A DNA stretch of 64,000 nucleotides from Phytopythium helicoides (GCA_024867545.1 JANFNE010000025.1:1-64000); one strand, 5' to 3'. Positions 42,056-53,771 are shown, numbered from the stretch's first letter. Numbers and translations are program-made. Notes: generated from the sequence alone by a model not told the origin.

Positions 42056-42955
42056 CCGTGTGTGCTGTAAGCGTCTCAACCTGTTTCTGGCGGAGTGCGA
42101 AGCTTCTCCACGCGGTGGAGTCTCATTGATGATCGTGTCGCTTGGTGATCCTTTGTTGGTACTTGGCTGCGTAATACCCGCCGAGAGCCATGCATGTCGT
42201 CAACTCGCGTAATACAAGGTTCATCGCGTAATGCACCTGTAGATGCAATCTTGCGTCCAATCGGATTGAATAGCCGTGTCGTTCTGTGAGGAGGGATTCC
42301 ATAGGGGGAGTTCGACACCTCTCACCCAATGTGGTCGTCGTGCTCGATGCTTGTGCCAAGGTGGTGGCTAGCAGCACCACTGAGCAGCTTCATGACGAAC
42401 CATTCGAGCTGTTTATCTATTTTATGGTCATCAGGCTTGACAGCACATAGAAGATGACGAACCATTTCAAGATCGACGCCGGCATTTTTGTTGGTTGCCA
42501 TTCGAGGATTGGTACCCAATCTGAAGCAGGTGGTCACTGCGAATCCCTTAACTGTCCTGTCGAATATCCTCCTGTGGTGGATTCATCTCGAAAAGCGAGC
42601 ATGGGATGCGAACGGCTGCACTGTGGTCGTGACGATCAACTCGAGCGTCGAGATGATCATGTGCTCAAAGGCGGTTAGACCAACGCCTTGACGACGGCGG
42701 ATAGCTGCTCCAATCCCACGTGAGCGTGGCAGGTATGTGCAGGTGTATGACAAGGTGCCAATTCGTGAACATGTACCAAGATTGCATCGACAGGCGTATT
42801 ACGCGATGGATCTTGTATTATGCGAGTTGACGAGCTCCTACGGACACCAAAACGCTTACCAATACCTCGTAGCTGTGCAGTGTTTTTCACCTCCAGTACA
42901 TTTCTCTAGTCATCGCATCGACCAATCCTCCTCAAGCTGAAGTAGACATGCTCCA
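42056..42955. other. Divergent promoter region of SDR copies 1 and 2
   Basis: This carries two copies of a shared upstream element (about 42190-42250 inverted, 42775-42832 forward; see findings). Up to about 42832 it matches 54651-55425 in the copy 5/6 intergenic region. Open frames such as 42454-42678 have no recognisable content. Confidence 0.6.
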
Positions 42956-43023
42956 GGTCTCATTACGACTTTTTCCTGCTAGTCAACACCACACACCACA
43001 CACCACACACACAAACAACCACG

Positions 43024-43831
43024 ATGACCACCAAGACCGTGCTGATCACCGGAGCCACGCGCGGCATCGGACTCAAGCTCGTCGAGCGATTCGTGGAGGA
43101 TGGCTGGCATGTCATCGCGACGGCGCGCAACGTCGACACGGCCGATGCGGTACGTACAAAACGAGGCTCATCTCGACAAAGTAAAGCAAAACAATCCACG
43201 ATCACTCACTGTCTGTGCGCGTGTATGACTGTATGACGCCCGACAGCTCAAGGCACTGTCACCCGCCAAGATCATCCAGCTCAACGCGAGTGACGAGGAG
43301 TCGATCAAAAGCGCCGCCGAGCAGCTCAAGGACGAGCCAATCGACCTGCTGATCAACAACGCCGGCATCGTGGAGTACGGAACGTTCGAGACGGTGACGA
43401 AGGAGTCGATGCTGCGCCAGTTCGAGACCAACTCTGTCGGGCCGCTTCTGGTGACGCGCGCATTCATCGAGAATCTGCGTCTCGCGGCGAAGAAGAACGG
43501 CGACGCGAAGGTCGTGTCGATTTCATCGTATCTGGGTAGCATCACACTCAACAACAAGGATAGTCCCTTCGCTGGCGGCCTCTACGGCTACCGCGCGTCC
43601 AAGACGGCGATCAACATCATCAACGCGAGCTTGGCACTCGACTTGAAGGCGGACAATATCGTCGCCGTCGTGGTGCATCCGGGATACGTCAGCACGGATA
43701 TGAACAATCACGCCGCGGACGCAATTAGTACCACGGAATCGGTCAACGGTGTGAGCTCTGTCATTGGTCGCCTGACAACGGAGGACTCTGGCAAGTTCTT
43801 CGACTACACGGGCGTCAACTTGCCGTGGTGA
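43024..43831 (+). CDS. Short-chain dehydrogenase, SDR copy 2 (236 aa, one intron)
   Basis: Exons are 43024-43149 and 43247-43831, with a 97-bp intron identical in position to copy 1. All SDR motifs are intact. It carries the DMNNHAAD variant after VST where copies 1, 4, 5 and 6 have DLTGHAEG, and IVEYG where copies 3-6 have IMEYG. Its 3' flank has an 18-T run. Confidence 0.9.
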
Positions 43832-44200
43832 GTTGATGTGCATCGAGTCTCGAGTCTGGATGGTAAGACGAGGCGATTTTTTTTTTTTTTTTTTACGGTC
43901 GACGGGTTTTTGAATGGAGGCGTGTCAGTCAGTGCTCACGTGACCTCCAGGTAGATCAGGTAGTTTGCAACTTGTGGACGAATGAACCTGAATACATCCG
44001 TTTACTCTGTCTGTATCGTTCAGCTGGGCTATACAAGATACGACGTTAGGAACCAAGGGGCTAGTTTGCTTTGGTAATGGTAGCATAGCGCCACTTGTCA
44101 TTAGTCTGTAGAGTGCGGAGTGCACACATCAGATTTTGCTCTGTAGATTCACTAGGTTTTCCTAGTGCATCTACACCCTGAGTCATCAGACCCGCTCGTA
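43832..44200. other. SDR 3' flank and spacer
   Basis: The 18-T run at about 43877-43894 is followed by a flank shared with the other SDR copies up to about 44030; nothing else is recognised. Mirror copy at 53408-53774. Confidence 0.6.
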
Positions 44201-44446
44201 TCATCTTCTCTTCATAACGTCAAATAGACCTCTAGGCAGCAAGTAATGACGCTCAAAATGCTCGTCGTTGTAAACTGGATTCAGTCCCAAATAATCGCGC
44301 ATCACATTTGCATGTCCTGCAGCTAGATTTCGCTCCACCTTTTGGCGCTTATTGCGTGTTGGCTGTGCGATTTCCTCCTCTTTGCGAGACAGTAGCCTTT
44401 GAGCCATTATGAGCTCATCTTCCGCGACACAATGCTCAAGAATCAT
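44201..44446 (-). pseudogene. PIF/Harbinger-like transposase N-terminal fragment, left arm
   Basis: An 81-codon frame ends RDYLGLNPVYNDEHFERHY followed by LLPRGLFDVMKRR. This resembles the conserved stretch ahead of the DDE nuclease domain in Harbinger-type transposases and their domesticated relatives. The nuclease domain is missing. Its mirror copy at 53162-53407 carries a stop codon. Confidence 0.55.
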
Positions 44447-44795
44447 GTCAAACTATGCCATATTCATGGCGGCGCCAGTCAGCAGCTTGAAGTGAGATCT
44501 TTGAGTGTGTTGTTAGAGATAGAGAGGCCCACTTAGTTCAACTATCTGACACATTTGGGGGACCAATGGCGGCACGAGTATATTTAGAGTAAGAGTGCTC
44601 TCGATAGTAATGCACTGAGATGTGAAGACCCCAGGGTTACTGATGTTATTTTCGAACGGTTTTTTGAAGTCTGAAGTCAGGGGATAAGATGATGAAGCAG
44701 TTGGCTTGGTGGTGAAAGATGAAAACGATCTTTGTATTTATAACATCAACAATATCTTTCGAAGGAAGGCCGCAGCAACTCAAACAGGATGCGGT

Positions 44796-45153
44796 TCAGG
44801 CAAGCTGCTTGACTTGCTTGAAGGCGTCTCAGCGCGGCTCATGCCAGTATGGGAACGTTTCCACGTGGGTGCTTTCCACGTGAGTGTAGCCGAGCATCTG
44901 GTAATGCGACCCAGAAGTTGCCGCCTGGGGCCATGTAGGTGCCATCAATATCGGCAAAGTCAGATCGGTTGGTGTCCTCAGAGTATTGGATCCAGTACTT
45001 CTCGAGTCCAGGAGGGGCGTAACGGAGCATTCCCTCCCGGAAGAGCCGCTGGATGGTCGGGAGGTCGGGGTCTTGGAACTGACGGATGCGCAGCAAGTTG
45101 CTGAGAGCGGAAGTCGACGCGGGGGTGGCTTCAGGCTGGATCGAGGGCGTCAT
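44796..45153 (-). pseudogene. GNAT acetyltransferase relic, left arm
   Basis: Begins like the intact GNAT at 39890-40456 (MTPSIQPEATPASTSALSNL) and runs to GGNFWVA. It then jumps to the sequence encoding the end of the intact gene (PDARLHS..., out of frame). About 200 bp covering motif A, the acetyl-CoA-binding core, is deleted, and a short duplication of the CACGTGG region follows. Not functional as an acetyltransferase. Confidence 0.88.
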
Positions 45154-45464
45154 GTTGCTACTAAGCTTGGAGGCGACTTGTCTAGAGAACAACCTACGAG
45201 AAATGAAGATTCGTTTACACACATCAGGACTGCATCGATCGGTGCATTATGCGATGGCCATGTATTACGTGAGTCGGCGACATACATAGCTATGTGGGAC
45301 CGCTCGCGAAAGGTTTTTCTTATCCTTGAGGAGCACGGTCGGTGAAGTCATCTCGTCAGGACTCGACCCCACGGCTACTCTGCTGAGCTTTGACAAAATA
45401 CTGAAGCCTCCGCTGAAGTCGGCTACTGCTCCAAACACGAACGCATCCAAATTCGAGTAGCTGT

Positions 45465-46433
45465 CTACTCGACTTTGAATTCGAGATTGGCGAGGATCTC
45501 GCTCTGGTCCCACATTGCCTTGGCAGCCTCCACCGACTTACTCTCGTTCATAGGCTCCTCAGACGCGGGATAGCCCTTGCGCTCATGTTCAGGGCCAAAA
45601 TAGTCACCACCTTCAACGTTGGTTCCTGTCGCTGCGTACAGTTGTGGGAGAGCACCCATGTCAGGCTCCTGGTAAAATGGGAGCCATGACGCAATGGTCC
45701 ACATCATCCGACGAAAGAAGCCATTATTGGTCGACGGCGACGTAAGGATGTTCGTTCGTGTCAAACCCGGGTGGGCACACGCGCAGGTGATGTTCGAGAT
45801 GCCCTTTGCCTTGAGGCGGCGGTCCAACTCGAAGGTGAAGAGGAGGTTATACAGCTTGGTGTTGTAATATGCCATCAACGAGCTGTAGTTTTTCTCATCC
45901 ATCATGATGTTCTTCTTGTCCATCTTCGCATCACGATGCAAAAGACTGCTGATATTGACGACGCGAGCCGCCAGACTGTTCTTGAGTAGCGGAAACAAGC
46001 CCGCAGTCAGCGCAAAGTGACCTAAGTGATTGGTCGCAAACTGCGTCTCCAGTCCATCCACCGTTCTCTCGTACGGGATAGCCATAACCCCGGCGTTGTT
46101 CACCAACACGTCCAGGCGGTCGTGTGTTTTGGCGAATTCAGAACAGAAATTCTTCACACTCTCGAGGCTGCTCACATCAAGCTTCATGGGCGTCACTTGA
46201 CCAGCACTTGGAGCTGATAAAATGGTTTCACGGATCTCCTTGGCTGCCGCCGCGCACTTTGCGTCATTACGACATGCGAGCACGACGTCGGCGCCGTGAC
46301 GAGCGAGCTCGAGTGCTGTGATATATCCGATACCAATGTTGGCACCGGTGACGATGGCGACCTTGCCCTTCTGTGACGGAATCTGCCTAGCGTCCCATTT
46401 CGAGGGGACCTTGTTGGCGGTTGGGGGGCTCAT
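45465..46433 (-). CDS. Larger short-chain dehydrogenase, retinol-dehydrogenase-like, copy A (322 aa)
   Basis: Classical SDR with TGANIGIGYIT (cofactor), LACRNDAKC, NNAGVMAIPYE, NHLGHFALT, catalytic serine in VNISSLLH and YxxxK in YYNTKLYN. HPGLTRTNI follows. The pattern LVNNAGVM...NHLGHF is typical of the retinol dehydrogenase/WWOX-like SDR group; the substrate is unknown. Intronless. The mirror copy at 51175 differs in the last codon (Glu here, Lys there). An initiator-like ATTCCACAATCTT lies about 25 bp upstream of the ATG on the minus strand. Confidence 0.92.
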   Translation of the reverse strand: MSPPTANKVPSKWDARQIPSQKGKVAIVTGANIGIGYITALELARHGADVVLACRNDAKCAAAAKEIRETILSAPSAGQVTPMKLDVSSLESVKNFCSEFAKTHDRLDVLVNNAGVMAIPYERTVDGLETQFATNHLGHFALTAGLFPLLKNSLAARVVNISSLLHRDAKMDKKNIMMDEKNYSSLMAYYNTKLYNLLFTFELDRRLKAKGISNITCACAHPGLTRTNILTSPSTNNGFFRRMMWTIASWLPFYQEPDMGALPQLYAATGTNVEGGDYFGPEHERKGYPASEEPMNESKSVEAAKAMWDQSEILANLEFKVE

Positions 46434-46452
46434 GGCTTGGTGAGGCTTGAGA

Positions 46453-46467
46453 AGATTGTGGAATGAC
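46453..46467 (-). promoter_or_regulatory. Initiator-like element of larger SDR copy A
   Basis: Minus-strand GTCATTCCACAATCT fits the oomycete Inr consensus with small deviations, 20-34 bp before the ATG. Confidence 0.6.
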
Positions 46468-46469
46468 TT

Positions 46470-47409
46470 CAGCCCAGGGATTGCAAACCTCAGTCAGAAA
46501 CTGGTGGAAATCCTAAGAGTTGATTGGCGGCTTGGACTGAGCCTCGAGATGCATAAAAGGCCTCGGATGCCTTTTCACTGCGTAATACAACAACACTGCG
46601 TAATACATATACCACTTTTCCAAGACCATGATTGCATCGATATTCTTCTCACCACGCAATTGCAATCGGAAAGGGCTGCTCTAGTGTGCCATGCGTGATC
46701 AACTACTCATTCTAGCTCGCGGACCTCAAAACGTTCACGAACTCCTCATGGCTGAACTTGGTTTCCGCTGAAAACAGCCTCAAAAAGCTACTCCATCGAC
46801 GCTTTTCCTCAAACCTGAGGAGACTCGATCCTAGTCCCGTTACAACTGCTTCCTGGTTGTGAATACCCCCACTGCAACTACAACAACTATGGGCACACAA
46901 ATTGGACTGATCATCGATATTCTTATCTTTCTTTTGTCCAGGGGAGTGGTCACAGCAGCTCAAACCTACATTCAGCAAGTATTCAACAAAAGAATCAACG
47001 AGACACTTGGAAAGACAGCAGTCAGGCCACGACAAGGAGCAAGAGGTCTACCCAGAACCTTCAACACGAATAAAGCGACCGCAAGTACTAGTTGCCGTCC
47101 TCCACAAGCTCAAAAGACCAGGTGTACAGTCATTCTTAAAAGCAATAAGATTGCATCTACAGGTGCATTACGCGATGAACCTTGTATTACGCGAGTTGAC
47201 GACATGCATGGCTCTCGGCGGGTATTACGCAGCCAAGTACCAACAAAGGATCACCAAGCGACACGATCATCAATGAGACTCCACCGCGTGGAGAAGCTTC
47301 GCACTCCGCCAGAAACAGGTTGAGACGCTTACAGCACACACGGTCTCATTACGACTTTTTCCTGCTAGTCAACACCACACACCACACACCACACACACAA
47401 ACAACCACG
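46470..47409. other. Divergent intergenic region between larger SDR A and SDR copy 3
   Basis: Contains two GCGTAATAC motifs at about 46593 and 46611 and one full shared upstream element at about 47150-47215. Open frames 46859-47323 and 47007-47276 overlap that element and have no recognisable domain. Mirror: 50199-51138. Confidence 0.6.
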
Positions 47410-48217
47410 ATGACCACCAAGACCGTGCTGATCACCGGAGCCACGCGCGGCATCGGACTCAAGCTCGTCGAGCGATTCGTGGAGGATGGCTGGCATGTCA
47501 TCGCGACGGCGCGCAACGTCGACACGGCCGATGCGGTACGTACAAAACGAGGCTCATCTCGACAAAGTAAAGCAAAACAATCCACGATCACTCACTGTCT
47601 GTGCGCGTGTATGACTGTATGACGCCCGACAGCTCAAGGCACTGTCACCCGCCAAGATCATCCAGCTCAACGCGAGTGACGAGGAGTCGATCAAAAGCGC
47701 CGCCGAGCAGCTCAAGGACGAGCCAATCGACCTGCTGATCAACAACGCCGGCATCATGGAGTACGGAACGTTCGAGACGGTGACGAAGGAGTCGATGCTG
47801 CGCCAGTTCGAGACCAACTCTGTCGGGCCGCTTCTGGTGACGCGCGCATTCATCGAGAATCTGCGTCTCGCGGCGAAGAAGAACGGCGACGCGAAGGTCG
47901 TGTCGATTTCATCGTATCTGGGTAGCATCACACTCAACAACAAGGATAGTCCCTTCGCTGGCGGCCTCTACGGCTACCGCGCGTCCAAGACGGCGATCAA
48001 CATCATCAACGCGAGCTTGGCACTCGACTTGAAGGCGGACAATATCGTCGCCGTCGTGGTGCATCCGGGATACGTCAGCACGGATATGAACAATCACGCC
48101 GCGGACGCAATTAGTACCACGGAATCGGTCAACGGTGTGAGCTCTGTCATTGGTCGCCTGACAACGGAGGACTCTGGCAAGTTCTTCGACTACACGGGCG
48201 TCAACTTGCCGTGGTGA
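47410..48217 (+). CDS. Short-chain dehydrogenase, SDR copy 3 (236 aa, one intron)
   Basis: Exons are 47410-47535 and 47633-48217. Intact SDR with the DMNNHAAD tract, like copy 2, but IMEYG like copies 4-6. It sits at the inner end of the left arm; its 3' flank has a 20-T run and leads into the unique centre. Confidence 0.9.
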
Positions 48218-48408
48218 GTTGATGTGCATCGAGTCTCGAGTCTGGATGGTAAGACGAGGCGATTTTTTTTTTTTTTTTTTTTACGGTCGACGGGTTTTTG
48301 AATGGAGGCGTGTCAGTCAGTGCTCACGTGACCTCCAGGTAGATCAGGTAGTTTGCAACTTGTGGACGAATGAACCTGAATACATCCGTTTACTCTGTCT
48401 GTATCGTT

Positions 48409-49203
48409 CAGCTGGGCTATACAAGCGGTAATGCTGGCATCGATTTGGAGGTCTGCGCTTGGACACCAGCAAGGTTTCCTGTGGGTAAGGAGAGCGCAGC
48501 TCCCACTTTTTCTCTTCTCTACCCTGTCCCGACATATCACAAGTTTGATGGGCACCGCTCATAAGGCACGCCATTTGTTTGCGGTGGTTTCGCCCAGAAC
48601 ATAGCTACACCTGCTAATCCTGTCCAGAGTGGGTGGAAGCCTTTTTTATTCTTTGCTTGCATGAGCACCACACGAGACTTTTCCTCAGAGTTGGTTTGGA
48701 GTTGGTAGTTGAGTTGATGTGAACATCTCATTCAAGGTGTTTCCCCGTGCAGAATTTTTACCAGTGCCTCTGAAGCCTTTGAGATTATCAAGCAGGCGAA
48801 GGAGCACCAACATTCTATCCAATAGACGGTGCTGGTATCCAACCGAGTCGAGAACTTGCGTCGACAGGATCCTCAATCCCAGTTCCTACGAAGCGTGATA
48901 AGAGTCATCGATAGCGCGATCGCAATCTTGGAGATGGTCGATCAGCATCTTCAGCGAACAGAGTTGATCGGTGTCGTCGCTCACGATAAATATATTTGCT
49001 CGTTGAATCAACACAAGCGAGGAACGGAGCTCGTCTAGGTACTCGCTGGTAAGCATTGGGTCGCAAAGCTCCCACATCAACAAACCCAGTATATATGTGA
49101 CCTCAGGGACATCATCGCGCACTTCAAATTCGTAGAAGATCGCCTCATTGACGATCTATGCACTCCAAGGGGTGGCTGGAGACCCAACTCGCACAACTCA
49201 GTA
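48409..49203. other. Unique centre of the SDR inverted repeat
   Basis: A 795-bp sequence between the two arms. Its right part also occurs, diverged, after SDR copy 6 (about 61790-61860). Minus-strand frames 49122-48886 and about 48876-48685 look like two pieces of one decayed protein gene (see separate entry). Confidence 0.7.
48685..49140 (-). pseudogene. Decayed fragment of an unidentified protein gene
   Basis: The minus strand gives DDVPEVTYILGLLMWELCDP and further hydrophobic/acidic helical sequence to about 48886, then a stop. It continues in another frame with LRILSTQVLDSVGYQHRLLD and LLRLLDNLKGFRGTGK to about 48690. Amphipathic leucine-rich composition suggests former coding sequence broken by a frameshift. 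No family is recognised. Confidence 0.4.
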
Positions 49204-49390
49204 AACGATACGGACAGAGTAAACGGATGTATTCAGGTTCATTCGTCCACAAGTTGCAAACTACCTGATCTACCTGGAGGTCACGTGAGCACTGACTGAC
49301 ACGCCTCCATTCAAAAACCCGTCGACCGTAAAAAAAAAAAAAAAATCGCCTCGTCTTACCATCCAGACTCGAGACTCGATGCACATCAAC

Positions 49391-50198
49391 TCACCACGGC
49401 AAGTTGACGCCCGTGTAGTCGAAGAACTTGCCAGAGTCCTCCGTTGTCAGGCGACCAATGACAGAGCTCACACCGTTGACCGATTCCGTGGTACTAATCG
49501 CACCCTCGGCATGCCCGGTCAGGTCCGTGCTGACGTATCCCGGATGCACCACGACGGCGACGATATTGTCCGCCTTCAAGTCGAGTGCCAAGCTCGCGTT
49601 GATGATGTTGATCGCCGTCTTGGACGCGCGGTAGCCGTAGAGGCCGCCAGCGAAGGGACTATCCTTGTTGTTGAGTGTGATGCTACCCAGATACGATGAA
49701 ATCGACACGACCTTCGCGTCGCCGTTCTTCTTCGCCGCGAGACGCAGATTCTCGATGAATGCGCGCGTCACCAGAAGCGGCCCGACAGAGTTGGTCTCGA
49801 ACTGGCGCAGCATCGACTCCTTCGTCACCGTCTCGAACGTTCCGTACTCCATGATGCCGGCGTTGTTGATCAGCAGGTCGATTGGCTCGTCCTTGAGCTG
49901 CTCGGCGGCGCTTTTGATCGACTCCTCGTCACTCGCGTTGAGCTGGATGATCTTGGCGGGTGACAGTGCCTTGAGCTGTCGGGCGTCATACAGTCATACA
50001 CGCGCACAGACAGTGAGTGATCGTGGATTGTTTTGCTTTACTTTGTCGAGATGAGCCTCGTTTTGTACGTACCGCATCGGCCGTGTCGACGTTGCGCGCC
50101 GTCGCGATGACATGCCAGCCATCCTCCACGAATCGCTCGACGAGCTTGAGTCCGATGCCGCGCGTGGCTCCGGTGATCAGCACGGTCTTGGTGGTCAT
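49391..50198 (-). CDS. Short-chain dehydrogenase, SDR copy 4 (236 aa, one intron)
   Basis: Exons are 50198-50073 and 49975-49391. Mirror partner of copy 3 but carries DLTGHAEG instead of DMNNHAAD; other motifs are intact and it keeps NIVAV. 16-A run in the 3' flank. Confidence 0.9.
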
Positions 50199-51140
50199 CG
50201 TGGTTGTTTGTGTGTGTGGTGTGTGGTGTGTGGTGTTGACTAGCAGGAAAAAGTCGTAATGAGACCGTGTGTGCTGTAAGCGTCTCAACCTGTTTCTGGC
50301 GGAGTGCGAAGCTTCTCCACGCGGTGGAGTCTCATTGATGATCGTGTCGCTTGGTGATCCTTTGTTGGTACTTGGCTGCGTAATACCCGCCGAGAGCCAT
50401 GCATGTCGTCAACTCGCGTAATACAAGGTTCATCGCGTAATGCACCTGTAGATGCAATCTTATTGCTTTTAAGAATGACTGTACACCTGGTCTTTTGAGC
50501 TTGTGGAGGACGGCAACTAGTACTTGCGGTCGCTTTATTCGTGTTGAAGGTTCTGGGTAGACCTCTTGCTCCTTGTCGTGGCCTGACTGCTGTCTTTCCA
50601 AGTGTCTCGTTGATTCTTTTGTTGAATACTTGCTGAATGTAGGTTTGAGCTGCTGTGACCACTCCCCTGGACAAAAGAAAGATAAGAATATCGATGATCA
50701 GTCCAATTTGTGTGCCCATAGTTGTTGTAGTTGCAGTGGGGGTATTCACAACCAGGAAGCAGTTGTAACGGGACTAGGATCGAGTCTCCTCAGGTTTGAG
50801 GAAAAGCGTCGATGGAGTAGCTTTTTGAGGCTGTTTTCAGCGGAAACCAAGTTCAGCCATGAGGAGTTCGTGAACGTTTTGAGGTCCGCGAGCTAGAATG
50901 AGTAGTTGATCACGCATGGCACACTAGAGCAGCCCTTTCCGATTGCAATTGCGTGGTGAGAAGAATATCGATGCAATCATGGTCTTGGAAAAGTGGTATA
51001 TGTATTACGCAGTGTTGTTGTATTACGCAGTGAAAAGGCATCCGAGGCCTTTTATGCATCTCGAGGCTCAGTCCAAGCCGCCAATCAACTCTTAGGATTT
51101 CCACCAGTTTCTGACTGAGGTTTGCAATCCCTGGGCTGAA

Positions 51141-51155
51141 GTCATTCCACAATCT
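51141..51155 (+). promoter_or_regulatory. Initiator-like element of larger SDR copy B
   Basis: GTCATTCCACAATCT, mirror of 46453-46467, 20-34 bp before the ATG at 51175. Confidence 0.6.
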
Positions 51156-51174
51156 TCTCAAGCCTCACCAAGCC

Positions 51175-52143
51175 ATGAGCCCCCCAACCGCCAACAAGGT
51201 CCCCTCGAAATGGGACGCTAGGCAGATTCCGTCACAGAAGGGCAAGGTCGCCATCGTCACCGGTGCCAACATTGGTATCGGATATATCACAGCACTCGAG
51301 CTCGCTCGTCACGGCGCCGACGTCGTGCTCGCATGTCGTAATGACGCAAAGTGCGCGGCGGCAGCCAAGGAGATCCGTGAAACCATTTTATCAGCTCCAA
51401 GTGCTGGTCAAGTGACGCCCATGAAGCTTGATGTGAGCAGCCTCGAGAGTGTGAAGAATTTCTGTTCTGAATTCGCCAAAACACACGACCGCCTGGACGT
51501 GTTGGTGAACAACGCCGGGGTTATGGCTATCCCGTACGAGAGAACGGTGGATGGACTGGAGACGCAGTTTGCGACCAATCACTTAGGTCACTTTGCGCTG
51601 ACTGCGGGCTTGTTTCCGCTACTCAAGAACAGTCTGGCGGCTCGCGTCGTCAATATCAGCAGTCTTTTGCATCGTGATGCGAAGATGGACAAGAAGAACA
51701 TCATGATGGATGAGAAAAACTACAGCTCGTTGATGGCATATTACAACACCAAGCTGTATAACCTCCTCTTCACCTTCGAGTTGGACCGCCGCCTCAAGGC
51801 AAAGGGCATCTCGAACATCACCTGCGCGTGTGCCCACCCGGGTTTGACACGAACGAACATCCTTACGTCGCCGTCGACCAATAATGGCTTCTTTCGTCGG
51901 ATGATGTGGACCATTGCGTCATGGCTCCCATTTTACCAGGAGCCTGACATGGGTGCTCTCCCACAACTGTACGCAGCGACAGGAACCAACGTTGAAGGTG
52001 GTGACTATTTTGGCCCTGAACATGAGCGCAAGGGCTATCCCGCGTCTGAGGAGCCTATGAACGAGAGTAAGTCGGTGGAGGCTGCCAAGGCAATGTGGGA
52101 CCAGAGCGAGATCCTCGCCAATCTCGAATTCAAAGTCAAGTAG
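51175..52143 (+). CDS. Larger short-chain dehydrogenase, retinol-dehydrogenase-like, copy B (322 aa)
   Basis: Mirror copy of 45465-46433; all SDR motifs (TGANIGIG, NNAGVM, YYNTK) are intact. One G-to-A change near 52138 turns the last codon from Glu to Lys. No other protein difference from copy A. Confidence 0.92.
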   Translation: MSPPTANKVPSKWDARQIPSQKGKVAIVTGANIGIGYITALELARHGADVVLACRNDAKCAAAAKEIRETILSAPSAGQVTPMKLDVSSLESVKNFCSEFAKTHDRLDVLVNNAGVMAIPYERTVDGLETQFATNHLGHFALTAGLFPLLKNSLAARVVNISSLLHRDAKMDKKNIMMDEKNYSSLMAYYNTKLYNLLFTFELDRRLKAKGISNITCACAHPGLTRTNILTSPSTNNGFFRRMMWTIASWLPFYQEPDMGALPQLYAATGTNVEGGDYFGPEHERKGYPASEEPMNESKSVEAAKAMWDQSEILANLEFKVK

Positions 52144-52454
52144 ACAGCTACTCGAATTTGGATGCGTTCGTGTTTGGAGCAGTAGCCGACTTCAGCGGAG
52201 GCTTCAGTATTTTGTCAAAGCTCAGCAGAGTAGCCGTGGGGTCGAGTCCTGACGAGATGACTTCACCGACCGTGCTCCTCAAGGATAAGAAAAACCTTTC
52301 GCGAGCGGTCCCACATAGCTATGTATGTCGCCGACTCACGTAATACATGGCCATCGCATAATGCACCGATCGATGCAGTCCTGATGTGTGTAAACGAATC
52401 TTCATTTCTCGTAGGTTGTTCTCTAGACAAGTCGCCTCCAAGCTTAGTAGCAAC

Positions 52455-52812
52455 ATGACGCCCTCGATCCAGCCTGAAGCCACCCCCGCGTCGACTTCCG
52501 CTCTCAGCAACTTGCTGCGCATCCGTCAGTTCCAAGACCCCGACCTCCCGACCATCCAGCGGCTCTTCCGGGAGGGAATGCTCCGTTACGCCCCTCCTGG
52601 ACTCGAGAAGTACTGGATCCAATACTCTGAGGACACCAACCGATCTGACTTTGCCGATATTGATGGCACCTACATGGCCCCAGGCGGCAACTTCTGGGTC
52701 GCATTACCAGATGCTCGGCTACACTCACGTGGAAAGCACCCACGTGGAAACGTTCCCATACTGGCATGAGCCGCGCTGAGACGCCTTCAAGCAAGTCAAG
52801 CAGCTTGCCTGA
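52455..52812 (+). pseudogene. GNAT acetyltransferase relic, right arm
   Basis: Mirror of 44796-45153 with the same internal deletion, so the deletion predates the inverted duplication. Lies downstream of larger SDR copy B. Confidence 0.88.
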
Positions 52813-53161
52813 ACCGCATCCTGTTTGAGTTGCTGCGGCCTTCCTTCGAAAGATATTGTTGATGTTATAAATACAAAGATCGTTTTCATCTTTCACCACC
52901 AAGCCAACTGCTTCATCATCTTATCCCCTGACTTCAGACTTCAAAAAACCGTTCGAAAATAACATCAGTAACCCTGGGGTCTTCACATCTCAGTGCATTC
53001 CTATCGAGAGCACTCTTACTCTAAATATACTCGTGCCGCCATTGGTCCCCCAAATGTGTCAGATAGTTGAACTAAGTGGGCCTCTCTATCTCTAACAACA
53101 CACTCAAAGATCTCACTTCAAGCTGCTGACTGGCGCCGCCATGAATATGGCATAGTTTGAC

Positions 53162-53407
53162 ATGATTCTTGAGCATTGTGTCGCGGAAGATGAGCTCATA
53201 ATGGCTCAAAGGCTACTGTCTCGCAAAGAGGAGGAAATCGCACAGCCAACACGCAATAAGCGCCAAAAGGTGGAGTGAAATCTAGCTGCAGGACATGCAA
53301 ATGTGATGCGCGATTATTTGGGACTGAATCCAGTTTACAACGACGAGCATTTTGAGCGTCATTACTTGCTGCCTAGAGGTCTATTTGACGTTATGAAGAG
53401 AAGATGA
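53162..53407 (+). pseudogene. PIF/Harbinger-like transposase N-terminal fragment, right arm
   Basis: Mirror of 44201-44446 but with a C-to-T change that turns CGA into TGA in the middle (after KRQKVE), so only the left-arm copy stays open. Confidence 0.55.
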
Positions 53408-53771
53408 TACGAGCGGGTCTGATGACTCAGGGTGTAGATGCACTAGGAAAACCTAGTGAATCTACAGAGCAAAATCTGATGTGTGCACTCCGCACTCTAC
53501 AGACTAATGACAAGTGGCGCTATGCTACCATTACCAAAGCAAACTAGCCCCTTGGTTCCTAACGTCGTATCTTGTATAGCCCAGCTGAACGATACAGACA
53601 GAGTAAACGGATGTATTCAGGTTCATTCGTCCACAAGTTGCAAACTACCTGATCTACCTGGAGGTCACGTGAGCACTGACTGACACGCCTCCATTCAAAA
53701 ACCCGTCGACCGTAAAAAAAAAAAAAAAATCGCCTCGTCTTACCATCCAGACTCGAGACTCGATGCACATC

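Larger units (their letters stand above)
42956..48408. repeat. Left arm of the 5.45-kb SDR inverted repeat
   Basis: Pairs with 49204-54650; coordinate sums are 97606 to 97612 and the drift comes from poly-T length differences. It contains SDR copy 2, the transposase relic, the GNAT relic, the larger SDR and SDR copy 3. The outer edge falls at GGTCTCATTACGAC, just before the SDR leader; the inner edge falls in the SDR 3' flank. Confidence 0.95.

Noticed and set aside
43150..43246. Reading through the SDR intron as coding (100-aa ORFs ending in CLCACMTV)
   Set aside because: GTACGT donor and CGACAG acceptor splice the two halves into a continuous SDR with proper spacing, in all six copies.
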